DNA from: Pseudomonadota bacterium
Lineage (GTDB): Bacteria; Pseudomonadota; Alphaproteobacteria; Rhizobiales; Xanthobacteraceae
Length of the DNA: 10,914 bases
NCBI GenBank assembly: GCA_023414975.1
Contig: JAEZMI010000391.1
Location: forward strand, 1-10,914
Direction: 5' to 3'
Both the position numbers and the translations under genes were made by a program. How positions within the stretch are numbered: the stretch's first letter is position 1; the number at the start of each line of letters is the position of its first letter. Below the pieces are notes generated by a model, which had not been told where the DNA came from, ran no database searches, and saw only the letters and a list, made by a program, of their open reading frames with translations. Of the stretch, positions 1 through 5,571 are shown one piece after another.

Positions 1-126
1 GGTCGAGACGATCCACCCGCCCCAGATGGTGATGGCGAGCAGCGCCCCGCCATAGCCGATGAGGCGGTCGCGAAATGCGGTGTCGGCGGCAGCAGGCGGC
101 GCGGCCGACACGAGAGGTTTGGTCAT
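1..126 (-). CDS. EamA/DMT-family membrane transporter, N-terminal fragment (runs off the window)
   Basis: The first 42 residues of a minus-strand gene are visible, starting at the ATG on 126-124 and staying open to base 1. A short Ala/Pro-rich cytoplasmic lead (about residues 1-17) and a basic patch (FRDRLIGYG, 18-26) precede the start of a first membrane helix with GALLAITIWGGWIVST. The Ala-Ile-x-Ile-Trp-Gly-Gly pattern at the start of helix 1 is typical of EamA drug/metabolite transporters, which usually have about ten helices and 280-310 residues. Upstream is a weak purine-rich GGCGGGAA. The gene diverges from the TauE-like permease at 387. Substrate cannot be predicted, and the family call rests on one partial helix. 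Confidence 0.6.
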   Translation of the reverse strand, partial: MTKPLVSAAPPAAADTAFRDRLIGYGGALLAITIWGGWIVST

Positions 127-245
127 GATGTTATTCCCGCCGCCCCGCGGGACGGCGCTTTCAGGGGTGCCGCATCGGCGGCGTGTCGACGGCGAATGTG
201 GGGGCGGCGGCGGGCAAGGGCAAATCAGTTTTGTCGATCCGCATC

Positions 246-299
246 TTCGCGAAAACTCATGGATTCGCGAAAACTCATGGATTACCGAAAACTCATGGA
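246..299. repeat. Three 18-bp tandem direct repeats with TTCGCGAA palindromes
   Basis: The unit CGAAAACTCATGGA occurs at 250-263, 268-281 and 286-299, exactly 18 bp apart, with unit ends varying (TTCG, TTAC, AAGG). The 8-bp palindrome TTCGCGAA lies at 246-253 and 264-271, and a decayed form TTACCGAA at 282-289, on the same 18-bp period. The array is in the spacer between the divergent DMT-like and TauE-like permease genes and ends about 88 bp before the TauE ATG. Regularly spaced palindromes in a divergent promoter region suggest an operator array, but the protein that would bind is unknown. A simple replication-slippage repeat is the alternative. Confidence 0.75.
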
Positions 300-318
300 A
301 AGGCGGCGGCCCCCGCCA

Positions 319-345
319 TTGACCGGCCACGGACCGCCTTATAGG
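319..345 (+). promoter_or_regulatory. Possible sigma-70-type promoter for the TauE-like gene
   Basis: TTGACC at 319-324 and TATAGG at 340-345 are separated by 15 bp, shorter than the usual 16-18 bp. It is the only reasonable -35/-10 pair seen between the 18-bp repeats and the ATG at 387, and it lies about 20 bp past the last repeat, so a protein on the repeats could act on it. This is inference from hexamer match only. Confidence 0.3.
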
Positions 346-386
346 TCTCGTGGCTCCCGCCCTCGGGCGTTCGCGGTGGCCCTTCC

Positions 387-1133
387 ATGCCGTTCGACGT
401 GGTCCTCGTCTGGGCCGTCCTCACCGCCCTCGTCGCCGGGGTGACGCGCGGCTTCTCCGGCTTCGGCGGCGCGCTGATCTTCATGCCCCTGGTGAGCGCC
501 GCCTATGGGCCGCGCATCGCGGCGCCGACGCTGCTGATCAACGACGCGGCGCTGACCATGCCTTTCCTGGTGAAGGCCTTCCGGGCCTGCGTGTGGCGGC
601 AGGTGGCGCCGCTCGCCGCCGGCGCGGTGCTGACCGTGCCGCTGGGCGTCGTTCTGCTCGGCTGGATCGACCCGCTGCTGCTGCGCTGGTTCTTCGCCGG
701 CCTGTCGCTGGCGATGCTGGCGCTGCTGGTCTCCGGCTGGCGGCACAGCGGCGGACATGGCCTGCCGACGACGTTCGGCGTCGGGATGCTCGCGGGCGTG
801 CTGGGCGGAGCGGCGCAAATGTCCGGCCCGCCGGTGGTGGCGTATTGGCTGGGCAGCGGGCAGCCTTCCGCCATGGTGCGCGCCAACCTGTTCGGCTTCT
901 TCGCGCTGGCGACGCTCTCCTCCGGCCTCGCCTATGTCATGAGCGGCATGATCACGCGCGAGGTCGGGACGCTCGCGCTGATCCTGGGACCGGCCTATGC
1001 AGCGGGGCTCGTCGCCGGCAGCCGCGCCTTTCGCGGTGCGAGCGACGACCATTTCCGCCGGGTGGCCTACTGGATCATCGGTCTCGCGGCGCTAACCAGC
1101 CTGCCGCTGTTCGACGGAATGCTGGGCCGGTAA
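387..1133 (+). CDS. Sulfite exporter TauE/SafE family permease
   Basis: A 248-residue, strongly hydrophobic inner-membrane protein with about eight predicted helices. It has the two-repeat layout of TauE/SafE: a first Gly-rich motif TRGFSGFGGALIFMPL (20-35) and a second, GMLAGVLGGAAQMSGPPVVAYWL (133-155; the G..GG...SGPP core is diagnostic). Length matches the family (240-270). Members export sulfite, sulfoacetate or related organic anions, or act in sulfur and taurine metabolism; the substrate here cannot be read from sequence, and no taurine or sulfonate genes are adjacent. The ATG at 387 is the first plausible start; there is no good Shine-Dalgarno sequence before it, so the start is less certain. 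A longer overlapping frame from 350 is a shadow with no family resemblance. Confidence 0.85.
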   Translation: MPFDVVLVWAVLTALVAGVTRGFSGFGGALIFMPLVSAAYGPRIAAPTLLINDAALTMPFLVKAFRACVWRQVAPLAAGAVLTVPLGVVLLGWIDPLLLRWFFAGLSLAMLALLVSGWRHSGGHGLPTTFGVGMLAGVLGGAAQMSGPPVVAYWLGSGQPSAMVRANLFGFFALATLSSGLAYVMSGMITREVGTLALILGPAYAAGLVAGSRAFRGASDDHFRRVAYWIIGLAALTSLPLFDGMLGR

Positions 1134-1159
1134 GGTTTTCCGGGTGATGAGGTCGCGCG

Positions 1160-1184
1160 CCCGGACGGCCTCAAGCCATCCGGG
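1160..1184. terminator. Hairpin between convergent genes, possible terminator
   Basis: CCCGGACGGC (1160-1169) and GCCATCCGGG (1175-1184) form a 10-bp stem with one mismatch and a CTCAA loop. It sits in the 71-bp gap between the ends of the TauE-like gene and yebC. No T-tract follows on either strand, so it is not a canonical intrinsic terminator; it may stabilise 3' ends or aid Rho-dependent termination. Confidence 0.35.
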
Positions 1185-1204
1185 ATGACATGCCCTTGCA
1201 GCGC

Positions 1205-1951
1205 TCACGCGCTCATCTTGGCGACGAAGGCGTCGGACAGCTCGAAATTGGCGTAGACGTTCTGAACGTCGTCATTGTCGTTCAGCGTATCGACGAGACG
1301 TATCAGCTTCTCGGCCACCTCGTCATCCACCGCCACCGTGTTCTGCGGGCGCCAGACCAGGCCGGACTTGCGCGGCTCGCCGAATTTGGCTTCGAGCGCG
1401 CGGGCGACCTCGTGCAGGTTCTCGATCGAGCAAACCACCTCGTGGCCGTCCTCGCTGGAGGTCACGTCGTCGGCGCCGGCGTCGATGGCGGCTTCCAGCA
1501 TATCGTCGGCGGAGGCCTTGGCGGCGTCGAACTCGACCACGCCGATGCGGTCGAACATGAAGGACACGGCGCCGGTTTCCGCGAGCGAGCCGCCCGACTT
1601 GGTGAAGTAGGAGCGCACTTCCGAGGCGGTGCGGTTGCGGTTGTCGGTCAGCGCCTCGACAATGACGGCGACACCGCCGGGACCGTAGCCCTCGTAACGG
1701 ATCTCGTCATAGCTCTCCGCGTCGCCACCCTGCGCCTTCTTGATGGCGCGGTCGATATTGTCCTTGGGCATGTTCTCGGCGCGGGCCGCGAGGATGGCGG
1801 CGCGCAGACGCGGATTCATGGCCGGGTCGGGCAGGCCGAGCTTGGCGGCCACCGTGATCTCACGCGCCAGCTTGGAGAACAGCTTGGAGCGCACCGCGTC
1901 CTGCTTGCCCTTGCGGTGCATGATGTTCTTGAACTGCGAATGCCCGGCCAT
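1205..1951 (-). CDS. yebC: YebC/PmpR family protein (translation or transcription factor)
   Basis: A 248-residue cytoplasmic protein of the YebC/PmpR/TACO1 family, full length. The start MAGHSQFKNIMHRKGKQDA is the family hallmark (usually AGHSKWxNIKHRK), followed by the acidic-patch region RAENMPKDNIDRAIKKA (57-73), YEGYGPGGVAVIVEALTDNRNRT (86-108) and the ferredoxin-like domains after residue 130. Members were first described as DNA-binding regulators; more recent work on the family describes ribosome-associated factors that relieve stalling at proline-rich stretches, and I cannot say which role applies here. The ATG at 1951 is chosen because GGAGG lies 5 nt upstream and the family N-terminus begins there; a frame starting at 2065 would add 38 unrelated residues. 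It is the last gene of the 6S-cyclo-ligase-ymdB-yebC cluster, 141 bp after ymdB. Confidence 0.95.
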   Translation of the reverse strand: MAGHSQFKNIMHRKGKQDAVRSKLFSKLAREITVAAKLGLPDPAMNPRLRAAILAARAENMPKDNIDRAIKKAQGGDAESYDEIRYEGYGPGGVAVIVEALTDNRNRTASEVRSYFTKSGGSLAETGAVSFMFDRIGVVEFDAAKASADDMLEAAIDAGADDVTSSEDGHEVVCSIENLHEVARALEAKFGEPRKSGLVWRPQNTVAVDDEVAEKLIRLVDTLNDNDDVQNVYANFELSDAFVAKMSA

Positions 1952-2021
1952 GGCCGCCTCCACGTCGCGCCCGCGGCTGAACCCGCGCGGCGTCTCGATG
2001 CCCAGAGAATTGAGTGCGCGG

Positions 2022-2051
2022 CTTATAGGCGAGAGGGCGGGCGCGCGTAAA
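2022..2051 (-). promoter_or_regulatory. Candidate promoter for yebC
   Basis: On the minus strand TTTACG (2051-2046) and TATAAG (2027-2022) are 18 bp apart, placing a start near 2015 and a leader of about 64 nt before the yebC ATG. The 141-bp gap after ymdB is larger than elsewhere in the cluster, so a separate yebC promoter is plausible. This is a hexamer match only. Confidence 0.35.
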
Positions 2052-2092
2052 GGCGCAGCGCACAAAGCCGTTGGAGTATCCGCGCGGTCCGC

Positions 2093-2908
2093 CTACCAGA
2101 AATCCGGCACGGCGGGCGACAGGGCGCCGCCGATGCGCACCGGGGCGACCGCCACCGCACGCCCGGCGCCGTCCGTTTCCACCGCCAGCCCCGACAATGT
2201 GCCCGGCCCCTGCGCCGGCTCGAAGCGCGAGGAGCCGATCTTGCGCGTGAAACGGCGGAGCGGTTCTTCCTTGTCCATGCCGATCACCCCGTCATAGCAG
2301 CCGCACATGCCGACATCGGTCATATAGGCGGTGCCGCCCGGCAGGATGCGGTGGTCGGCGGTCGGCACATGGGTATGTGTCCCGACGACAAGGCTTGCCC
2401 GCCCGTCGCACCAATGGCCGAAAGCCTGCTTCTCGCTGGTCGTCTCGGCATGGAAATCCACGATCACCGCGTCCGAGACGAGGCCGAGCGGGCCGGCGTC
2501 GAGCTCGCGGTCGATGGCGGCGAAGGGATCGTCCATCGGGTCCATGAAGGCGCGGCCCATCATGTTGACGACGAGCACGCGGGCCCCGTTCTGCGCCTCG
2601 ACCAGCGCCGCGCCGCGCCCCGGCGTGCCCGGCGGGTAATTGGCCGGGCGGACGAGACGCGGGGCGCGCTCGATGAACACCAGCGCCTCCCGCTGATCGA
2701 AAGCGTGGTTGCCGAGGGTGACGGCGTCCGCCCCGGCTTCCAGAAACTCGCCATAGATCGCCTCGGTAATCCCGAAGCCGCCGGCGGCGTTCTCGCCGTT
2801 GACGACGACGAAATCCAGCGCCCAGTCGCGCCGTAGCCCCGGCAGATGATCCAGCACCATCTGCCGGCCGACCCGCCCCACCACGTCACCGAGAAACAGA
2901 ATGCGCAC
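2093..2908 (-). CDS. ymdB: TIGR00282-type metallophosphoesterase, YmdB-like
   Basis: A 271-residue calcineurin-like phosphoesterase of the YmdB/DR1281 family. All expected dinuclear-metal ligands are visible: D8 in FLGDVVG, E39 and N40 in NGENAAGG, N67 and H68 in LGNHAFD, H153 in DFHAETTSEK, and H178 and H180 in GTHTHVPTAD. Studied members hydrolyse 2',3'-cyclic nucleotides and affect RNA turnover or sporulation and biofilm choice in Bacillus; the physiological substrate in alphaproteobacteria is not established. The start is GTG at 2908, giving the family N-terminus M-R-I-L-F-L-G-D; GGAGGA lies about 8 nt upstream, inside the end of the cyclo-ligase gene. The 2-nt gap after the cyclo-ligase stop indicates coupled translation in one operon. 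The gene symbol follows the Bacillus name; there is no paralogue in view. Confidence 0.92.
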   Translation of the reverse strand: MRILFLGDVVGRVGRQMVLDHLPGLRRDWALDFVVVNGENAAGGFGITEAIYGEFLEAGADAVTLGNHAFDQREALVFIERAPRLVRPANYPPGTPGRGAALVEAQNGARVLVVNMMGRAFMDPMDDPFAAIDRELDAGPLGLVSDAVIVDFHAETTSEKQAFGHWCDGRASLVVGTHTHVPTADHRILPGGTAYMTDVGMCGCYDGVIGMDKEEPLRRFTRKIGSSRFEPAQGPGTLSGLAVETDGAGRAVAVAPVRIGGALSPAVPDFW

Positions 2909-2910
2909 CG

Positions 2911-3522
2911 TCAGTCCTCCGTCGCCACGACGCGGATGATGCCGGCATCGGTGGCGACGGCGTCAAGCCGCTCGTCATGCGGCTCGTCCGGCACTTCGGG
3001 CAGTTGCTGGACCGCGAAGGCGTAGCCGATGGCCTCGATGCGCTTCGCCCGGCGCAGCAGCGACAGCGTGCGGTCGTAGAAGCCCGCGCCGTAGCCGAGG
3101 CGATGCCCCCGCGCATCGAAACCGGCGAGCGGCACGATCAGCACATCCGGGGACACGGCCGGGGCGCTTTCCGGCGGCGCGGGAATGCACTTGCGGCCGG
3201 GACCCGCCGTGTCGACGAGTTCCACGCCCGGCTCCCAGATACGGAAGATCAGCGCCGCCCCCGGCGCGACCACGACCGGCAGGGCGACCTGCGCGCCCGC
3301 CGCGCGCAGCCGGGCGACCAGCGGCGCGGTGGCGATTTCCTGTCCGATGGGCGAGAACACCGAGACGACCTCGCCGGCCACCTCGCCGAGCCAGCGCATG
3401 GCGTGTTCCGCCGCGGCTTCGGCCGCGCGGGCGCGCGTGGCCTCGTCGAGCTCGGCCCGGCGTGCCAGCGCAATGCGGCGCAGGCTGGTCTTGTCGGGAA
3501 ATGTGTCCGGGGTATGCGGCAT
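2911..3522 (-). CDS. ygfA: 5-formyltetrahydrofolate cyclo-ligase (5,10-methenyl-THF synthetase)
   Basis: A 203-residue enzyme that converts 5-formyl-THF to 5,10-methenyl-THF using ATP, recycling the folate storage form. Visible family features are the N-terminal basic helix TSLRRIALARRAEL (12-25), the GQEIAT strand region (60-65), and the ATP/Mg loop LAGFDARGHRLGYGAGFYDR (132-151), followed by PHDERLDAVATD (181-192). The ATG at 3522 gives normal length. A continuous frame extends to 3804, but that stretch reads through the 6S RNA and is not protein-like. No clear Shine-Dalgarno sequence precedes the ATG, because the upstream bases belong to the 6S 3' end only about 12 nt away. The 6S-ygfA arrangement is known in many proteobacteria and suggests a shared transcript. 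Confidence 0.93.
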   Translation of the reverse strand: MPHTPDTFPDKTSLRRIALARRAELDEATRARAAEAAAEHAMRWLGEVAGEVVSVFSPIGQEIATAPLVARLRAAGAQVALPVVVAPGAALIFRIWEPGVELVDTAGPGRKCIPAPPESAPAVSPDVLIVPLAGFDARGHRLGYGAGFYDRTLSLLRRAKRIEAIGYAFAVQQLPEVPDEPHDERLDAVATDAGIIRVVATED

Positions 3523-3534
3523 GATCAGAATGAG

Positions 3535-3693
3535 TGCGGAGCCACAATGGCCGTTGGAGGATCGATCCCGGGAACCTACAACGTAGGTGGGCGCCGTTTG
3601 TCCGGACCCACGGGTCCGGTCAGGGACAGCTCCCTTGGAGATCGATAAGGCCCCGGGGAATATGTTCTCCTGACGAACCTCGCAGCCCCGCAC
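3535..3693 (-). ncRNA. ssrS: 6S RNA (RNA polymerase-binding regulatory RNA)
   Basis: About 158 nt on the minus strand fold like 6S RNA. A 13-bp closing stem pairs 3692-3680 (TGCGGGGCTGCGA) with 3547-3535 (TTGTGGCTCCGCA), including four G-U pairs; an apical hairpin CCGGACCC-GT-GGGTCCGG lies at 3619-3602; and two facing stretches between them can form the open-promoter-like central bubble. The motif CCCACCTACGTTGTAGG followed by CCCGGGATCGATC resembles, from memory, alphaproteobacterial 6S sequences. Its place directly before the 5-FTHF cyclo-ligase gene on the same strand is the classic 6S context. 6S RNA binds the housekeeping RNA polymerase holoenzyme in stationary phase. The ends are estimated from the stem and the -10 box. 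Confidence 0.82.
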
Positions 3694-3697
3694 GACA

Positions 3698-3726
3698 AAT
3701 CTAGGACGCCGAGGAGCGGATTGCCA
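3698..3726 (-). promoter_or_regulatory. Promoter of 6S RNA
   Basis: TAGATT on the minus strand (3703-3698) is a fair -10 box, placing the start at about 3692-3691, which is the base of the predicted 6S closing stem. The hexamer 17 bp upstream is TGGCAA (3726-3721), a weak -35. The agreement between the -10 position and the RNA's 5' end is the main support. Confidence 0.5.
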
Positions 3727-3762
3727 GAGGGGACCGGAAGCCGGCGAACAGAAAAGGCCCAA

Positions 3763-3790
3763 GAGTCTTCGCTGGAGAGTCTTCGCTGGA
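3763..3790. repeat. Perfect 14-bp tandem duplication upstream of 6S RNA
   Basis: GAGTCTTCGCTGGA occurs twice without a gap, at 3763-3776 and 3777-3790. It lies roughly 70-98 bp upstream of the predicted 6S start, in the 256-bp non-coding spacer 3693-3948. Apart from this, the 6S promoter and the hairpin at 3932-3948, I see nothing definable in that spacer. Confidence 0.85.
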
Positions 3791-3931
3791 TTCCGGACCG
3801 GCACCGCATCGCGCCGCCGGCCTGGGAAATACAGGACGGATGGCGCCCCGAACCAGCGACGCCGGAGGCGGAACGCCTATGCCGGACCCGGCAACGAGCG
3901 TTTGACCCCTAAAGAGCCTTGGACCGTTTCC

Positions 3932-3948
3932 GCGTTGGCCGCCAACGC
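3932..3948 (-). terminator. Hairpin directly after the quinone oxidoreductase stop
   Basis: GCGTTGG (3932-3938) and CCAACGC (3942-3948) form a 7-bp stem with a 3-nt loop, touching the minus-strand stop codon at 3951-3949. No T-run follows on the minus strand, so it may be a weak or Rho-assisted terminator, or an mRNA 3'-end protector. Confidence 0.4.
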
Positions 3949-4950
3949 TCACCCCACCGTCAGCATGATCTTGCCGACATGGGCGCTCGTCTCCATGCGC
4001 GCATGGGCCTTGCTCGCCTCCTCCAGCGGGAAGGTCTGGTCCATCACCGGCTTCACCTTGCCCGCCTCGATCAGCGGCCACACCTTCTCGGCCAGCGAGG
4101 CGGCGATGGCCGCCTTCTCGGCTTTCGGGCGCGAGCGCAGGGTCGAACCCATATGCGACAGGCGCTTGAGCATGAGACGCATATAGTCGATCTGCACCTT
4201 CGAGCCCTCCATGAAGGCGATCTGCACGATGCGGCCCTGCGGCGCGGCGGCCTCGTAATTGCGGGCGATGTAGGAGCCGCCGACCATGTCGAGAATGACG
4301 TGGGCGCCCTTGCCGCCGCTCTTCTCCTTGACGACCGCGACGAAATCCTCGGTCTTGTAGTCGATGGCGACGTCGGCGCCGAGCTGGCGGCAGACCGCGC
4401 ACTTCTCGGCGCTGCCGGCGGTGGTGAACACCTTGGCGCCGAACGCCTTGGCCAGTTGGATGGCCGTGGTGCCGATGCCCGACGTGCCGCCATGGACCAG
4501 GAAATTCTCACCGGCCTTGAGGTCGGCGAGGTCGAACACATTGGTCCAGACGGTGAAGAAGGTCTCGGGCAGCGCGGCCGCTTCCACCATGGAAAGCCCC
4601 GCCGGCACCGGCAGAGCAGCGGCTTCGTCCGCGACGCAGTACTGCGCATAGCCGCCGCCGGAGACCAGCGCGCACACCTTGTCACCGAGCGCGAAGCGGG
4701 TCGCGCCTTCGCCGAGGGCCACAACCTCGCCCGCGATCTCCAGCCCCGGAATATCCGGCGCGCCGGGCGGCGGCGGGTAAAGACCCTTGCGTTGCATCAC
4801 GTCGGGCCGGTTCACGCCGGCAGCGGCCACCCGGACGAGAATCTCGCCCTTGCCGGGCACCGGCACCGGCCGCTGCTCGGGAACCAGTGCCTCGGGGCCG
4901 CCGGGGGTGGGCAGGCCGATGGCAGTCATGGTGGCGGGCAGATCGGTCAC
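3949..4950 (-). CDS. NAD(P)H:quinone oxidoreductase, PIG3/zeta-crystallin type
   Basis: A 333-residue medium-chain dehydrogenase/reductase without structural-zinc cysteines, as expected for the quinone oxidoreductase branch. It opens with the TP-GGPEAL strand (15-22), has the catalytic-domain block GVNRPDVMQRKGLYPPPPGA (45-64) and PGLEIAGEVVALG (68-80), and the nucleotide-binding motif VHGGTSGIGTTAIQLAK (152-168). The 'AAGVNR.D..QR.G.YPPP' block points to the PIG3 subgroup, which reduces quinones with NADPH. The longest frame starts with GTG at 4950, with AGAGGGA about 9 nt upstream; an ATG at 4929 (residue 8) has no ribosome site but would still give a complete fold, so the start is unsettled. 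It diverges from DUF1192 across a 136-bp spacer. The physiological substrate is unknown. Confidence 0.92.
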   Translation of the reverse strand: MTDLPATMTAIGLPTPGGPEALVPEQRPVPVPGKGEILVRVAAAGVNRPDVMQRKGLYPPPPGAPDIPGLEIAGEVVALGEGATRFALGDKVCALVSGGGYAQYCVADEAAALPVPAGLSMVEAAALPETFFTVWTNVFDLADLKAGENFLVHGGTSGIGTTAIQLAKAFGAKVFTTAGSAEKCAVCRQLGADVAIDYKTEDFVAVVKEKSGGKGAHVILDMVGGSYIARNYEAAAPQGRIVQIAFMEGSKVQIDYMRLMLKRLSHMGSTLRSRPKAEKAAIAASLAEKVWPLIEAGKVKPVMDQTFPLEEASKAHARMETSAHVGKIMLTVG

Positions 4951-5086
4951 GGTGCGTTCCCTCTGTTTGTCGAGCGTTTGACGCTACCTAGGTCAACCCG
5001 CCCGCACTGGCAACCGGGGCTGGCCTCTCCTAAGTTGCCGGAAAGCTAAATGAGAAACGTCGTGGAGACCGTCATGGAGAGCCGTC

Positions 5087-5290
5087 ATGGCACTGGAGGA
5101 TGATGTTTTCGGCGCCCGCCCGATCCGCAAGCCGCCGGCGCACGAGATCGGCAGCGACCTGTCGATGCTGTCCGAAGCGGAGATCGAGGAGCGCGTCGCC
5201 CTGCTGGAAGCGGAGATCGAGCGCCTGAAAGCCGCGCTCGCGGGCAAGCGCGCCTCGCGCGCGGCGGCGGAGAATGTGTTCAAGCGGTGA
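5087..5290 (+). CDS. DUF1192 family small protein
   Basis: A 67-residue protein typical of DUF1192, a short family found in alphaproteobacteria, with no assigned biochemical function. The N-terminal part has the conserved DD-VFG-RP-hydrophilic pattern (EDDVFGARPIRKPPAHEIG, 4-22). LSMLSEAEIEERVALLEAEIERLKAAL (25-51) is a strong heptad-type helix likely to form a coiled coil, and the tail is basic. The ATG at 5087 is preceded by GGAGAG with 5-nt spacing. There is no signal peptide or membrane segment. The gene lies between the quinone oxidoreductase and the DUF1465/RcdA-like gene, an association I recall as common in Hyphomicrobiales; this may mean a linked role but is not evidence of one. Confidence 0.88.
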   Translation: MALEDDVFGARPIRKPPAHEIGSDLSMLSEAEIEERVALLEAEIERLKAALAGKRASRAAAENVFKR

Positions 5291-5319
5291 GGCACGGGGG
5301 AGCCGCCGCCGGGCCTTCC

Positions 5320-5351
5320 TTAACCCTCCATTAAGCTTTCCGATCTATTAC
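5320..5351 (+). promoter_or_regulatory. CtrA-type box with downstream -10-like hexamer
   Basis: TTAACCCTCCATTAAG contains TTAA (5320-5323), 7 bp, TTAA (5331-5334), the consensus binding site of the alphaproteobacterial cell-cycle regulator CtrA. TATTAC at 5346-5351 matches four of six -10 positions and predicts a start near 5358, which centres the box at about -31, overlapping the -35 position as in CtrA-activated promoters. It precedes the small-RNA-like unit and the DUF1465/RcdA-like gene. AT-rich boxes like this are rare by chance at this G+C content. Confidence 0.55.
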
Positions 5352-5357
5352 TGTGCA

Positions 5358-5447
5358 TGGTCCTTTTTGACCGCGAGTGGCCCCTGTCCACTCTGTTTGA
5401 CGCATCCCTGTCTAGACTTTAGAGCCGCCTTCGGGCGGCTCTTTTTT
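5358..5447 (+). ncRNA. Putative small RNA ending in an intrinsic terminator
   Basis: About 90 nt between the predicted start (near 5358) and the T-tract at 5442-5447. It shows a short hairpin GGTC/GACC (5359-5362 with 5369-5372), a second hairpin GAGTGG/CCACTC (5375-5380 with 5388-5393) whose 7-nt loop is CCCCTGT, an unpaired-looking stretch with TTTGACGCATCCC and the palindrome GTCTAGAC (5410-5417), then the terminator hairpin. No open frame of note fits within it. This is the common layout of a trans-acting small RNA with a C-rich loop that could pair with G-rich ribosome sites. It faintly recalls the alphaproteobacterial suhB/alpha-r8 class, from memory only. A leader or attenuator for the next gene, or simply the 3' UTR of DUF1192, are alternatives. 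Confidence 0.5.
5421..5447 (+). terminator. Strong intrinsic terminator
   Basis: AGAGCCGCC (5421-5429), tetraloop TTCG (5430-5433), GGCGGCTC (5434-5441) and six T's (5442-5447). The stem is 8-9 bp with a stable UUCG-type loop followed directly by a U-tract on the plus strand. It ends the putative small RNA and any DUF1192 read-through, and lies 125 bp before the DUF1465 ATG. Confidence 0.93.
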
Positions 5448-5571
5448 CGCCCGGTTTGTCGCCGATCCTAACCATCTTCAGCGGCCATTGCCGTGCGCCC
5501 GGCCTGTCGAGCGCGGGGCGGGGCCATGGTTTCTCGGGCGGCGCAGCAGGGCAGCAGGCAGGTCGGACGTC

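Noticed and set aside
246..299. CRISPR-like reading of the 18-bp repeats.
   Set aside because: The repeats follow each other with only about 4 bp between conserved cores; there are no spacers and no cas genes.
1190..2050. A 286-codon plus-strand frame opposite yebC.
   Set aside because: Antisense shadow of a well-recognised gene, with no motif of its own.
1952..2065. Upstream start for YebC.
   Set aside because: The family N-terminus begins at 1951 with a good GGAGG site; the extra 38 residues have no family match.
3523..3804. 94-residue N-terminal extension of the cyclo-ligase.
   Set aside because: It is translation of the 6S RNA and its promoter; the enzyme has normal length from 3522.
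3895..4982. 12-bp direct repeat CGAGCGTTTGAC at 3895-3906 and 4971-4982, flanking the quinone oxidoreductase as if it had been inserted.
   Set aside because: A few 12-bp matches are expected by chance in 11 kb of GC-rich DNA, and the enclosed gene shows no sign of mobility.
5021..5039. Sigma-54 promoter before DUF1192 (TGGCCT...TTGCC).
   Set aside because: GG and GC are 13 bp apart rather than the required 10.
3919..5049. A 376-codon plus-strand frame opposite the quinone oxidoreductase.
   Set aside because: His/Gly/Arg/Leu-rich shadow frame; the minus strand carries a clear MDR enzyme.
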